Origin: Varunaivibrio sulfuroxidans
GTDB lineage: Bacteria; Pseudomonadota; Alphaproteobacteria; Rhodospirillales; Magnetovibrionaceae
Assembly (NCBI RefSeq): GCF_029318635.1
Contig: NZ_CP119676.1
Span: 186,001 to 250,000 of the forward strand
Length of the DNA: 64,000 bases
Direction of reading: 5' to 3'
This document shows positions 34,651 to 43,172 of the stretch, in pieces. The notes under the pieces were generated by a model. That model was given only the letters and a program-made list of their open reading frames with translations, had not been told where the DNA came from and made no database searches. Made by a program: the position numbers and the translations under genes. Numbering within the stretch: the first letter of the stretch is position 1; each line of letters opens with the position of its first letter.

Positions 34651-35868
34651 TTACTTGCTCTTGTCATGCGATGGGTCTACGGCTGCGTCGGAAAGACTCA
34701 TCGGCAAGATCGGCAAATAACGCATGGCGATCGCTACGATGAAGACAGCCGTCGCCATTCCGGATAATCCCAACAGAATTTCGGGTAACGAGGGCGCATA
34801 GGGGTGCACCACTCCGTCGAAAAAACTGCTGGAGACCTGGTAGCCCGGAAAAATATCCAAGGGATAGGCCTGCCCTCCAATGATGATAACGTAGATCTGA
34901 GCGAGGCCGCCCAAGATGACCAACCAGCAGGACAACATGATCGCCGAGCATGACTTTCCCGTCGCGGGGTGAAACAAAAGGGCGATCGGTAAAACGCAGC
35001 CCATAAGCACCGCGCCAATCCAAAACAACGCGGTATAAACGCCGCCATTCAAGAGAATAAACGCTTCAACTCCGTGACGGTGGGTGGCGTACAAGTTGCT
35101 GAGATGGCGTACGACGATGAAATACAACACGGCGGCGGCGAATACGCCGAGCAGGTTTTTCAGCATGAATAAAATGCGATCGCCAAGGGGGCGGTTGGTT
35201 GCCTTGTAGGTAAACAAAAGCAAAAGGATGAAAATCGCCAAACCGAACGAGAACGACATGGTGATGAACATCGGCGCCATGATCGCCGGGTCATAAGCCT
35301 GACGGGCGACGAGGAAACCGAAAATAGACCCGGTGCCGGTGGTCAGGGCGAGACGCCAGACAAAGGCGAAAATACCCGCCGCGCGGGCATAGCGGTTCAT
35401 CCGCCGCTCCATCATCATCCACAAATAAACGAGGACGACGACGAAAAACCCCGAGTATAGGTAAATGTTCCAGGCGAAGATGGATTTGAAGTTATACTTC
35501 GTCATCGCCACGATCAGGCGGTCGGGTCGGCCAAGATCAAGCACCAACACCATCAGTCCGCCGGCCAACAAGGCGATCGCCAGGATCGCCGAAATCCGCG
35601 CCAGTGGCTTGTACATCTTGCGTTGAAAAACCGATGAGATCGATGCGATGTTCAAGGCCCCGGAGGCGGCGATGATCATGAAGACGGCGAAGACGTGGGG
35701 CATCCCCCAGACGATCTGATTGGTCATCCCGGTCACGATATGACCGTTGTGTTCCATGTACCAGGATGATCCCAGTCCGGCGACGATGAAAACGAGAAGC
35801 CATCCCAGGAGGGCTAAATAATCAAGCCCGTTTGCGTCGAGTTCCTTAAAAACAATCATATTTTTCAT
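34651..35868 (-). CDS. dsrP: DsrP, quinone-interacting membrane subunit (NrfD type)
   Basis: This 405-residue protein has about ten transmembrane helices and belongs to the NrfD/PsrC family of membrane quinone oxidoreductase subunits. It is the second membrane subunit of DsrMKJOP. With DsrO and DsrJ it exchanges electrons between a periplasmic module and the quinone pool. Helices are visible from LALLGWLLVFIVAGLGSSW near residue 17 to ILLGLSGMATAVFIVAIAM near 365. It follows dsrO by 20 bases. No cofactor motif is expected in this subunit. Confidence 0.95.
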   Translation of the reverse strand: MKNMIVFKELDANGLDYLALLGWLLVFIVAGLGSSWYMEHNGHIVTGMTNQIVWGMPHVFAVFMIIAASGALNIASISSVFQRKMYKPLARISAILAIALLAGGLMVLVLDLGRPDRLIVAMTKYNFKSIFAWNIYLYSGFFVVVLVYLWMMMERRMNRYARAAGIFAFVWRLALTTGTGSIFGFLVARQAYDPAIMAPMFITMSFSFGLAIFILLLLFTYKATNRPLGDRILFMLKNLLGVFAAAVLYFIVVRHLSNLYATHRHGVEAFILLNGGVYTALFWIGAVLMGCVLPIALLFHPATGKSCSAIMLSCWLVILGGLAQIYVIIIGGQAYPLDIFPGYQVSSSFFDGVVHPYAPSLPEILLGLSGMATAVFIVAIAMRYLPILPMSLSDAAVDPSHDKSK

Positions 35869-35889
35869 AATTTATTTTCCCCCGACCCC

Positions 35890-36669
35890 TCAAAGGCCCC
35901 GATAAAGAACACCCGGTTCCAACGCCAGGTCGTCGCGGATGCGGGTGGTCAAATAGCGCGCCACCTCACGGGAAATTTCACTGTTGGGATCGTTCAGATC
36001 GCCGAAAATAATCGCCTTGCTGCCCTTTGCCTGCAGGGCGTCGACGCAAGCGGGGTTTTTTCCGGTGTCGATTCTGTGCACGCACAGGGTGCAACTTTCC
36101 ACGGTACCCTTTCCTCGTGGCATGGAGGGTCTTTGGTTGTGGAGATCGTGATGGACGAACGATCTTGCGCCGTAGGGGCAGGCCATCATGCAGTAACGGC
36201 AACCGATGCAACGGTGGCGATCGACCAGAACGATGCCGTCGGCGCGCCGCATCGAAGCGCCGGTGGGACAAACGTCAACGCACGGCGGAAATTCGCAATG
36301 CTGACACATCATCGGCAAGGAGGTCGCCGCACCGGTGCGCTTGTCCTTAAGGGAAACCTTTCGAATCCACTGAGGATCCGTGTTGGGATGCCCGGTATTG
36401 GCCCAACCGTTCTCTTTTTTGCAGGCCGCGACGCAGGTGTCCCAATCACTGGGATCGCTGTTGGTGTTGACGAGGAAACCCCAACGAATTTTCGACGATG
36501 CGGGAACCCCGACGCCGCGAACCCGGGGGGTCGCCTGGGCGCGGGAAATCAAGGTGACACCAGACGCCAAGGCGATCGTCGCCATGCCCGCGCCGGCGGT
36601 GGAAAGGAGACGCCGGCGGCTGATGCCCTCTTTTTGATCTTGCCCCTCTTTTTGATCTTGCGTTGTCAT
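35890..36669 (-). CDS. dsrO: DsrO, periplasmic iron-sulfur subunit (Tat-exported)
   Basis: This 259-residue ferredoxin-like protein has a twin-arginine signal (SRRRLLSTAGAGMATIALASG, residues 17-37) and cysteine groups MCQHCEFPPCVDVCP, CIGCRYCMMACP and CTLCVHRI for about four [4Fe-4S] clusters. It passes electrons between DsrJ and DsrP in the periplasm. The start overlaps the dsrJ stop by four bases. Its N-terminal region contains a six-codon direct duplication (QDQKEG twice, residues 4-15) that matches an 18-bp tandem repeat in the DNA (36626-36660). Confidence 0.95.
   Translation of the reverse strand: MTTQDQKEGQDQKEGISRRRLLSTAGAGMATIALASGVTLISRAQATPRVRGVGVPASSKIRWGFLVNTNSDPSDWDTCVAACKKENGWANTGHPNTDPQWIRKVSLKDKRTGAATSLPMMCQHCEFPPCVDVCPTGASMRRADGIVLVDRHRCIGCRYCMMACPYGARSFVHHDLHNQRPSMPRGKGTVESCTLCVHRIDTGKNPACVDALQAKGSKAIIFGDLNDPNSEISREVARYLTTRIRDDLALEPGVLYRGL
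36626..36660. repeat. 18-bp in-frame tandem duplication inside dsrO
   Basis: A 17-base block CCCTCTTTTTGATCTTG recurs with an 18-base period (36626-36642 and 36644-36660). The unit codes QDQKEG twice in the disordered start of DsrO, so the reading frame is kept. Confidence 0.9.
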
Positions 36670-37148
36670 TGTGCGCCATCCCCCTTGGTTAGATGGTCTT
36701 CAATTCGGCTCAACAAAGCGCCATGGTTTGCGGGTATGCCGGCGGACGGTTTCGGGGCGTCGTCGGCTTTGCCCGTGTGGCATTCGAAACAGTCGATGGT
36801 GACCGCGGCGTAAGAATGACACTGGGCGCAAAAAGGCTGTATCGTCCGGTCTTTTCCACCGTCAATCGCGGGCGACTTGGTGGCGTGGCAATCGACGCAT
36901 TCGCGAAGGCTGTACTTCATTCCCCGTTCGCCTTTGCGGACCGTCAATTCCCTCTGATGGAGAAGAAATTCATAATGTTTACGCCGCATGACCTCGACCG
37001 GTTGAACGCATTTCTCGCCTTTGGCCGCCTTCGCCGGGTGGGGCAGGGGAACGCCCCCGCCATCGGCGGCCCTTGCCGTGGTCGGAGACCACAGCAAGGC
37101 GCCGAGGACGAGCGCAAACATAAAGGAAAGAACACAAACGCGGTTCAT
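36666..37148 (-). CDS. dsrJ: DsrJ, periplasmic triheme c-type cytochrome
   Basis: The ATG at 37148 gives 160 residues with an N-terminal signal/anchor helix (RVCVLSFMFALVLGALLW). Three CxxCH heme motifs are present: CVDCH, CAQCH and CFECH. Cys47, in GEKCVQP, lies where the Allochromatium protein has the cysteine that serves as an unusual axial heme ligand, so that His/Cys heme is likely retained here. The protein acts in the periplasm with DsrO and DsrP. The gene follows dsrL by 14 bases and overlaps dsrO by four. Confidence 0.95.
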   Translation of the reverse strand: MNRVCVLSFMFALVLGALLWSPTTARAADGGGVPLPHPAKAAKGEKCVQPVEVMRRKHYEFLLHQRELTVRKGERGMKYSLRECVDCHATKSPAIDGGKDRTIQPFCAQCHSYAAVTIDCFECHTGKADDAPKPSAGIPANHGALLSRIEDHLTKGDGAQ

Positions 37149-37162
37149 GATGCGGTTCCCCT

Positions 37163-39103
37163 TTACTCGCCCAGGCCCATCTGGATGTACCCGGTCGGGC
37201 AGACGTCGGCGCAAATATGGCACCCGATGCACTTCGCGTAATCGGTGGCGACATATCGTCCGACGGCGCGTTCGGCGGGTTTCACGCGATAAACGGCGTC
37301 TTGAGGGCAGAAAATGACGCAGTTGTCACACTCGAAACACATCCCGCAGCTCATGCAGCGTTCGCCTTCGCCGCGGGCCTGTTCCTCGGTCGGCGTTTTG
37401 ACGCGTTCCTGGAAGTTTCCGAGAACCTCGGCGGCGCCGATGTGCACCTCTTCACGGCGATTGCGGTCGCTGTAGGGGAAGTGGCCCAGGAACAGTTCCT
37501 TGTGGGAAATAATCTGCTGTTCCGAGCGATCCTCGAAGTTGTGAACCGCAAATTTCTCGTCGGAAGTGCCACGGGTCGGCTGATGGGCGTATTCCTGCGG
37601 ATCCAGTCCTCGAAGGTGCAATTCTTCGAGCAAGTTGAAATGATGGACATCGACCTTGGGGCGTTTGTCGAGCTGTTCACCGTTGAGGAAATGGTTGATT
37701 TCCTCGGCGGCGATGGAGCCGTGGCCGATCGCGGTGGTCAGCAGGTGCGGGCGCAGGATATCGCCGCCGGCGAAGTGCTTGTCGGTGCCCTTGACCTTGT
37801 AGAAGGGATCGATGTTAATGAAGCCGTTGCCGCCATCGAGGGCGCTGAGTCCATTGGCCAAATCACCCATTTGACCGATCGCGGAGACCACGAGATCGCA
37901 CTCGATTTCAAATTCGGTGCCCTCGCGGGGGATCGGCTTCATGCCGTCCATGTCGCATTCGCACATCTTCAGCGCGCGGGCGCGACCTTTTTCGTCAAGC
38001 AGAACCTCAAGCGGCATCACGCTGCCCTTGATTTCGACACCCTCGCGTTTGGCGTCTTCGCGTTCGTGTTCGGCGGCGGTCATCTGCTCGATCGGGAACA
38101 ACGACGTCAGGACCGATTGCACGCCCTTGCGTTGCGCCGCCGAGGCGACGTCATGGGCGGTGTGGCCGAGAACGATGTTCTCGGGACGGTCCTTCTCGTT
38201 GGTCGTCGTGATATGTCCCAAACGGCGGGCGACAGAGGCGACATCGACCGAGGTGTCGCCACCGCCGACGACGACGACCTTCTCGGAGATGTATTGCAGT
38301 CGGCCCTCATTGAAAGCCTCGAGAAAATCCACGCCGGTCAGGCAGTTGGGCGTTCCTTCATAACCGGGAACGGGTAGGGGGCGGCCCTTTTGCGCGCCGA
38401 CGCCCCAGAAAATGGCATCGAAGTCTTTTTCCAGTTGCTCAACGGTGACGTCTTTGCCGATGCGCACGCCGGTTTTGGCCTCGACGCCAAGATCGAGAAT
38501 GCGGTCAATTTCGGCGTCGAGCATTTCACGCGGCGTACGGTATCCGGGGATACCGTAACGCATCATGCCGCCCAATTCCTCGTGGGCCTCGAAAACGGTG
38601 ACGCCATGTCCCATGCGGCGCAAATGGTAGGCCGCCGAAAGGCCGGCCGGACCACCGCCGATAACAGCGATTTTCTTACCGGTTTCCTTTTCCGGTTTGG
38701 CGAGCTTGACCTTGTTTTCGATCGCCCAATCACCGACATACATTTCAACGGAATTAATGCCGACAAAATCATCGACTTCATTGCGGTTGCAGCCATCCTC
38801 GCACGGCGCCGGGCAGACCCGCCCCATCGCCGCAGGGAAAGGATTGGCCTCCATCATCCGGTCAAAGGCATATTGTTGCCAGCTCATGCCCTCGACCGGG
38901 GGTTTTTCCATGCCCCGCGCGATGGCCAACCAACCGCGGATGTCGTGACCCGACGGGCAACTGCCTTGGCAGGGGGGCGTGCGGTGGACATAGGTCGGAC
39001 ATTTATAGGACCAGCCCGCCTGAAAAATCTTTTCCTGAAAATCGTCGTATTGGGAGTCTCCCTCCTCATAACGCCGCCAGCTTAAAACCTTATCCGCTGT
39101 CAT
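37163..39103 (-). CDS. dsrL: DsrL, iron-sulfur flavoprotein NAD(P)H:acceptor oxidoreductase
   Basis: This 646-residue protein resembles the small subunit of glutamate synthase. It has an N-terminal [4Fe-4S]-type cysteine region with CPTYVHRTPPCQGSCPSG (about residues 34-51). A flavin-binding GGGPAGLSAAYHLRRMG (about 147-163) and a nucleotide-binding GGGDTSVDVASVARRLG (about 277-293) follow. A C-terminal ferredoxin domain carries CMSCGMCFECDNCVIFCP and CIGCHICADVCPTGYIQ. In Dsr sulfur oxidisers DsrL is essential and joins DsrAB to the NAD(P)H pool. The C-terminal ferredoxin is retained, as in oxidisers such as Allochromatium. Confidence 0.96.
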   Translation of the reverse strand: MTADKVLSWRRYEEGDSQYDDFQEKIFQAGWSYKCPTYVHRTPPCQGSCPSGHDIRGWLAIARGMEKPPVEGMSWQQYAFDRMMEANPFPAAMGRVCPAPCEDGCNRNEVDDFVGINSVEMYVGDWAIENKVKLAKPEKETGKKIAVIGGGPAGLSAAYHLRRMGHGVTVFEAHEELGGMMRYGIPGYRTPREMLDAEIDRILDLGVEAKTGVRIGKDVTVEQLEKDFDAIFWGVGAQKGRPLPVPGYEGTPNCLTGVDFLEAFNEGRLQYISEKVVVVGGGDTSVDVASVARRLGHITTTNEKDRPENIVLGHTAHDVASAAQRKGVQSVLTSLFPIEQMTAAEHEREDAKREGVEIKGSVMPLEVLLDEKGRARALKMCECDMDGMKPIPREGTEFEIECDLVVSAIGQMGDLANGLSALDGGNGFINIDPFYKVKGTDKHFAGGDILRPHLLTTAIGHGSIAAEEINHFLNGEQLDKRPKVDVHHFNLLEELHLRGLDPQEYAHQPTRGTSDEKFAVHNFEDRSEQQIISHKELFLGHFPYSDRNRREEVHIGAAEVLGNFQERVKTPTEEQARGEGERCMSCGMCFECDNCVIFCPQDAVYRVKPAERAVGRYVATDYAKCIGCHICADVCPTGYIQMGLGE

Positions 39104-39161
39104 TTTATCTTCCTTCCTTGCAACGATACCTGGACCTTTGTGACCGGCCCTTCGGTTATCC

Positions 39162-40658
39162 CTATTCTTTTGTGCCCAACAGGATCGCGTCGCCCACCAA
39201 CTGGTGCACGCTGTTAATCATGTCCATCGAGAATCCGTAATACGGCATGACTTTGGTAAATTGACTTTTGCAAATGGCGCAAATCGCCGCCATGTGGGTG
39301 ACGCCGAAGTTATCGACCACGTTCTGCAGCGCTTCCATGCGGGGCAGGGCGCCCTTGACGCGCAGTTCCATGATATCATCGGTTAACAGGCCGCCGCCGC
39401 CGCCGCAGCAAAACGTCTTTTCCCGGGTCGTTTCCGGGTCCATCTCGACGAATTTGTTGACGACGGTCTTGATGACGTTGCGCGGAATTTCGAATTGGCC
39501 GCCGGGAACATCCCCCATGCGCGAGGCGCGGGCGACGTTGCATGAATCGTGGAACGTCACGACCTTGTCGTCGTTGGCGGTGGGATCGAGGTTCAGCGCG
39601 CCGCGCTGCATCAGATCGTAGGTGAATTCGAGAATATGCTGGGGCACCGGGTATTTGGGATCGAGAAAATCCCACGGCCCGGCCAGCGTATTCAAGAAAC
39701 TGTAGGCGACGCGCCAGGCATGGCCGCATTCCCCGAAAATAATCCGCTTCGCGCCAAGATCCAACGCCGCTTTACGGATGCGGTTGGCGACCTTGTGCAT
39801 CTGCTCGTACGAGCCGATGAACATGGCGAAGTTGGCCGCTTCGGAGGCGTAGGAGCTGGTTGTCCAACTGATACCGGCTTGGTGGAACACCTTGCCGTAG
39901 CCGATTAGGCCATCGACATGGGGTTCGGCGAAAAAGTCGGCGGACGGAGTGATCAGAAGAACGTCGGCGCCTTTCTGATCGACCGGGTACTTGACGGCGA
40001 CGCCGGTATCTTCTTCGACGTCTTCCTCCAGTCCTTCCATGGTATTGATCAGCGCCGCCTGCGGCAGCCCCAAGTTGTTGCCGATGTCGTGGACCTTGCC
40101 GAGGATTTCATTGGTGTACTTGGTGCCGATACCGATATGGTCCATCACGTCGCGGGCGGCCATGGAGACCTCGGCGGTGTCGATGCCGTAAGGGCAGAAC
40201 ACCGAGCAGCGGCGGCATTGGGAACACTGATGGAAATATTTGTACCAGTCGTCGAGAACCTCGTCGTCGAAATCCTTGGCGCCGACCAATCCGGGAAACA
40301 ACTTGCCGCTGATCGTAAAGTGGCGGCGATAAACCTGGCGGAACAAATCCTGGCGCGCTACCGGCATATTCTTGGGGTCGCCGGTACCCAGGAAATAATG
40401 GCACTTATCGGTGCACGCGCCACACTTTACGCAGGCGTCCATATAGACCCTCAGGGCGCGATTTTTATTCAGCAAATCGCCCATTTTTTCGACGGCTTTT
40501 TGCTGCCAATTATCGACAAGATCCCCGGGAAATCCCAATTTTTCCTGGTGCTCGGGCTTGGCCCGATACTGCTGGGAATGTTTCATCGCCCCTTCATGAA
40601 TCGCCGGTATTTCCCGGAATTCCCGATATTCAGGAGCTTTTAATTTTTGATCAGCCAC
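39162..40658 (-). CDS. dsrK: DsrK, HdrD-like catalytic iron-sulfur subunit
   Basis: This 498-residue cytoplasmic subunit of DsrMKJOP has two N-terminal ferredoxin motifs (CVKCGACTDKCHYF and CSQCRRCSVFCPYG) and a C-terminal CCG-type cysteine domain (FHDSCNVARASRMGD and FCCGGGGGLL). It is the likely site that reduces or oxidises the DsrC trisulfide/disulfide and passes electrons to heme in DsrM. It lies 54 bases after dsrM and 58 bases before dsrL, in the order expected for this family. Confidence 0.96.
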   Translation of the reverse strand: MADQKLKAPEYREFREIPAIHEGAMKHSQQYRAKPEHQEKLGFPGDLVDNWQQKAVEKMGDLLNKNRALRVYMDACVKCGACTDKCHYFLGTGDPKNMPVARQDLFRQVYRRHFTISGKLFPGLVGAKDFDDEVLDDWYKYFHQCSQCRRCSVFCPYGIDTAEVSMAARDVMDHIGIGTKYTNEILGKVHDIGNNLGLPQAALINTMEGLEEDVEEDTGVAVKYPVDQKGADVLLITPSADFFAEPHVDGLIGYGKVFHQAGISWTTSSYASEAANFAMFIGSYEQMHKVANRIRKAALDLGAKRIIFGECGHAWRVAYSFLNTLAGPWDFLDPKYPVPQHILEFTYDLMQRGALNLDPTANDDKVVTFHDSCNVARASRMGDVPGGQFEIPRNVIKTVVNKFVEMDPETTREKTFCCGGGGGLLTDDIMELRVKGALPRMEALQNVVDNFGVTHMAAICAICKSQFTKVMPYYGFSMDMINSVHQLVGDAILLGTKE

Positions 40659-40712
40659 GTCTCATACCTCGCCGATATTGAATGAAATCGCATGTCCCCT
40701 CAGGACGTTGGA

Positions 40713-41453
40713 CTAAGCGTCACGTTGGGCGTCCATCGGCGCCGCCCATGCCGCCAAGTGACGTTTATCCCTGGCGTCGTCAACTTGATTGCGCGACGGG
40801 GCGAAGAAGACCCCGGGAGCGTGCAGCAACTTGCTGAAGGGGAAGACGATGAAAAGAACGATCACCGCTCCCAAATGGATGAGCAAAGGCGCGTCGGCCG
40901 GCAGAGGTTGCCAATCAAAGCGCAGCAGGCCGAGGCAAAACGCCTTAACCGAGATGATGTCGGTGTGGGCGAAAAATTTCATCGACAGACCGGAAGCCCC
41001 GATCAACGCCAGAAGCGCCAGCATCAAATGATCAGAAGGGTTCGTGATATAGCGTACCCTTTCGACCACAATGCGGCGTCCCCATAACCCTAGCAAGCCC
41101 GCCACCATGGCCATACCGCCATAGATACCGAACGGTTGAACGAGAACGACCCATTCCCAGACCGGCTGGGTGAAATAACGCAAGTGGCGGGCGAACACCA
41201 AAAGCAGGCCGGCATGAAATAAAATGGCGAAAATCCATGTCCATTTGTTGGATTTAAATAAACTTTCAAAAAAGGTCACTTCGCGGGCCAGACGGAACAC
41301 CACGCCGGTTTTGGTCAAAGGCGCGGGCATGACCGGAATTTTGAGCGGGGCGGGCGTTACCGCATAGAGGCGGATCCGCACGGCCAGACCGATAACGAAG
41401 AGGGCCACCGCAAAATAAAAAGCCAGGGCGTAAATTACCGTTAGGAGCGACAT
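40713..41453 (-). CDS. dsrM: DsrM, NarI-like heme b membrane subunit
   Basis: This 246-residue protein has about five transmembrane helices (first LLTVIYALAFYFAVALFVIG) and is the cytochrome b subunit of DsrMKJOP. Histidines in helices (for example FAILFHAGLLLVFARHLRYF near residue 75) probably bind heme b, as in NarI-type proteins. It passes electrons between DsrK and the quinone. It is separated from dsrC by an 88-base gap that contains a strong hairpin. Confidence 0.93.
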   Translation of the reverse strand: MSLLTVIYALAFYFAVALFVIGLAVRIRLYAVTPAPLKIPVMPAPLTKTGVVFRLAREVTFFESLFKSNKWTWIFAILFHAGLLLVFARHLRYFTQPVWEWVVLVQPFGIYGGMAMVAGLLGLWGRRIVVERVRYITNPSDHLMLALLALIGASGLSMKFFAHTDIISVKAFCLGLLRFDWQPLPADAPLLIHLGAVIVLFIVFPFSKLLHAPGVFFAPSRNQVDDARDKRHLAAWAAPMDAQRDA

Positions 41454-41493
41454 CTCACCAACGTCCTTAAAACAAAAACCAACAGGGAAACTC

Positions 41494-41519
41494 TGGGGGA
41501 GAGGTCACGCTCTCCCCCA
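41494..41519 (-). terminator. strong hairpin downstream of dsrC
   Basis: TGGGGGAGAG and CTCTCCCCCA form a 10-bp perfect stem around a 6-base loop. On the minus strand it lies about 20 bases after the dsrC stop, with a T-rich stretch (GGTTTTTGTTTT) some 12 bases later. It may be a partial terminator or a 3' stabiliser that raises dsrC mRNA over dsrMK. Confidence 0.65.
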
Positions 41520-41540
41520 CAGGGCCAGACTTGGCGCGTC

Positions 41541-41876
41541 TTAGACGCAGCCGGTCGGCTTGGGCAGGCCGGCGATTTTGCAAGCCTGTTTGGCGGGGCC
41601 GTAAGGGAACAACTCGTAGAGATACTTGTTCGAACCCTTATCCGCGCCTAATTTTTTCTTAACGGCCTTGACGAGAACGCGCACGGCAGGGGCGATCTGG
41701 TATTCGCTGTAATATTCACGCAGGAAGTTGACCACTTCCCAGTGCTCGTCGGTCATGTCCAAGCCTTCGGCGTCGGCGATGGTCTTGGCGAGGTCAGAGT
41801 TCCAGTCGTTGACGTCAAGGATGTAACCCTCCTCATCGTGCTCGTAATCCTTGCCGTCTACGGTGTATGCAGCCAT
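41541..41876 (-). CDS. dsrC: DsrC, sulfur carrier/substrate protein of dissimilatory sulfite reductase
   Basis: This 111-residue TusE-like protein has the conserved C-terminal arm with both functional cysteines: Cys110, second from the end (GCV end), and Cys99 in KQACKIAG. These make the persulfide and trisulfide forms that DsrAB and DsrK work on. The helix-rich front half (LDVNDWNSDLAKTIADAEG) is typical. RBS AGGAG lies 9 bases before the ATG. Strong hairpins lie on each side of the gene. Confidence 0.97.
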   Translation of the reverse strand: MAAYTVDGKDYEHDEEGYILDVNDWNSDLAKTIADAEGLDMTDEHWEVVNFLREYYSEYQIAPAVRVLVKAVKKKLGADKGSNKYLYELFPYGPAKQACKIAGLPKPTGCV

Positions 41877-41898
41877 TTTCTTTCTCCTGAGTTCTATG

Positions 41899-41932
41899 GT
41901 GGCCTGGCGTTCCCGTACGCCAGGACCGCCAC
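41899..41932 (-). other. hairpin in the dsrH-dsrC gap
   Basis: CCTGGCG (41903-41909) and CGCCAGG (41918-41924) form a 7-bp stem with an 8-base loop, extended by GTGG/CCAC. It lies about 23 bases upstream of the dsrC start. It could be an mRNA processing or protection site. No T run follows. Confidence 0.55.
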
Positions 41933-41979
41933 TGGGTTTACCCCCCCTAGAGGGATGGGCATTAAGGTACGGGGGCGCC

Positions 41980-42282
41980 TTAAAGCCAGGCGTTTACGGC
42001 GCCATGCTCGGCGGCTAAATCGACGAACCCACCGTAATCGACAACGCTGACGCCCTCGATAACGTGATCTTCCGAAAGTCCCCGGGCCTTAAGATCGGGG
42101 CCGAGAACAAAAATCGGGTGCTCCCCAACCGCGCCTTCAACCTTGGCGCTAACCTGGGTGCCCTTGAGCGCCGCATAGACGCCGTCTTCAAAAAGTAAAA
42201 TCGCGCTGCCCTTTTTCGAAAGACGTAAGCAGGTGTCCAGGGAATTGCGTTCGAAGGGCGACTTATTGATGGTGTGAAACAT
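41980..42282 (-). CDS. dsrH: DsrH, sulfurtransferase subunit
   Basis: This 100-residue protein is the small subunit of the DsrEFH hetero-hexamer. It has one cysteine in the first helix (SLDTCLRL, about residue 18) at the position of the family's conserved cysteine. DsrEFH takes sulfur from a TusA-like donor and gives it to DsrC. It follows dsrF by 14 bases on the same transcript. Confidence 0.92.
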   Translation of the reverse strand: MFHTINKSPFERNSLDTCLRLSKKGSAILLFEDGVYAALKGTQVSAKVEGAVGEHPIFVLGPDLKARGLSEDHVIEGVSVVDYGGFVDLAAEHGAVNAWL

Positions 42283-42296
42283 TGGTGGACTCCCCC

Positions 42297-42719
42297 TTAT
42301 CCGCCGATAACGACATCGGATTGTTCGAGAACGTCGGCAAGTTCGGCGCTGGATAAAACCTCGACCTCAACTTTGAAGTCATCGGGGCTCAAACCGCGCG
42401 CTTCCATCGATTCTTTTTCGACGATGATGCGCCAAACCATATCCATATCCTCATCTTCATCGGCATCTTCTTTTTCCATTTCGATGATGCCGTAGGTCGG
42501 TGAGAAATTTTTCATATTGATGGCGGCGGTATCTTGATCCTTCTTGATCTGATAGACGCCGTCATCGACGAAAACAATATTGGCGTGCTGCTCGAAAGCC
42601 GCGGAAATCAGTACCGTCTCAAGCACCTCAAGCGCATAAATCGTGCCGTAGGGCGCCTTGCGGTTGAGGAACGTGAAGGTCTTCTTTACGCCTTCTGTCT
42701 CAAATACGTATTCAGCCAT
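42297..42719 (-). CDS. dsrF: DsrF, sulfurtransferase subunit
   Basis: The start at 42719 gives 140 residues (MAEYVFETEGVKKT). It is the second DsrE/F-type subunit of DsrEFH. I see no cysteine in the DsrE active-site position, as expected for this subunit. The central acidic run DADEDEDMDMVW is longer than usual. An upstream in-frame ATG at 42749 would add 10 residues. Confidence 0.92.
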   Translation of the reverse strand: MAEYVFETEGVKKTFTFLNRKAPYGTIYALEVLETVLISAAFEQHANIVFVDDGVYQIKKDQDTAAINMKNFSPTYGIIEMEKEDADEDEDMDMVWRIIVEKESMEARGLSPDDFKVEVEVLSSAELADVLEQSDVVIGG

Positions 42720-42738
42720 TTTTCTGATTCCCGTCCCT

Positions 42739-43098
42739 TTAATCGCCAAACATCATGAGGCGATCGCACCCAATACCGGCTTCAACCAACTGCCCCAGAC
42801 CCGAGATCCGAAATCCCTCGGCGAGGCTGTCCTCGGTTATGCCCCTGCGCATGCCGGCGGCGACGCACACCACGAGATCCACGTTGTGTTGGCTTGCCAT
42901 CTCTCCCCACAACTTGACCAAGTTGCGGTCATCGGCTTGGGGGGCGGAAAACTTATTCGCGTTATTGACGCCGTCGTAATAGAAAAAAACGCGGGGAACC
43001 TCGTGACCTTTTTCAAGCGCCGCTTTGGTGAAGTGATAAGCGGAATCGGATGCCTGATGCGTAAAAGGACCCTCGTTTATTAAAATACCGAATTTCAT
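42739..43098 (-). CDS. dsrE: DsrE, catalytic sulfurtransferase subunit
   Basis: The ATG at 43098, with GGAG upstream, gives 119 residues. The protein has the DsrE fold (MKFGILINEGPFTHQASDSA) and the active-site cysteine in VDLVVCVAAGM (about residue 78), which carries persulfide. It works with DsrF and DsrH to load DsrC. The longer frame to 43224 overlaps dsrB and is rejected. Confidence 0.94.
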   Translation of the reverse strand: MKFGILINEGPFTHQASDSAYHFTKAALEKGHEVPRVFFYYDGVNNANKFSAPQADDRNLVKLWGEMASQHNVDLVVCVAAGMRRGITEDSLAEGFRISGLGQLVEAGIGCDRLMMFGD

Positions 43099-43172
43099 TA
43101 ACAACTCCGTTTGGTAGGTAGGGGAGGAGCCATCCCAGACGGCCCCTCCGGTAGATACCTCGCGACAGCGTC

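Noticed and set aside
37217..38377. 386-codon open frame antisense to dsrL
   Set aside because: DsrL is complete on the minus strand; the antisense frame is a composition artefact.
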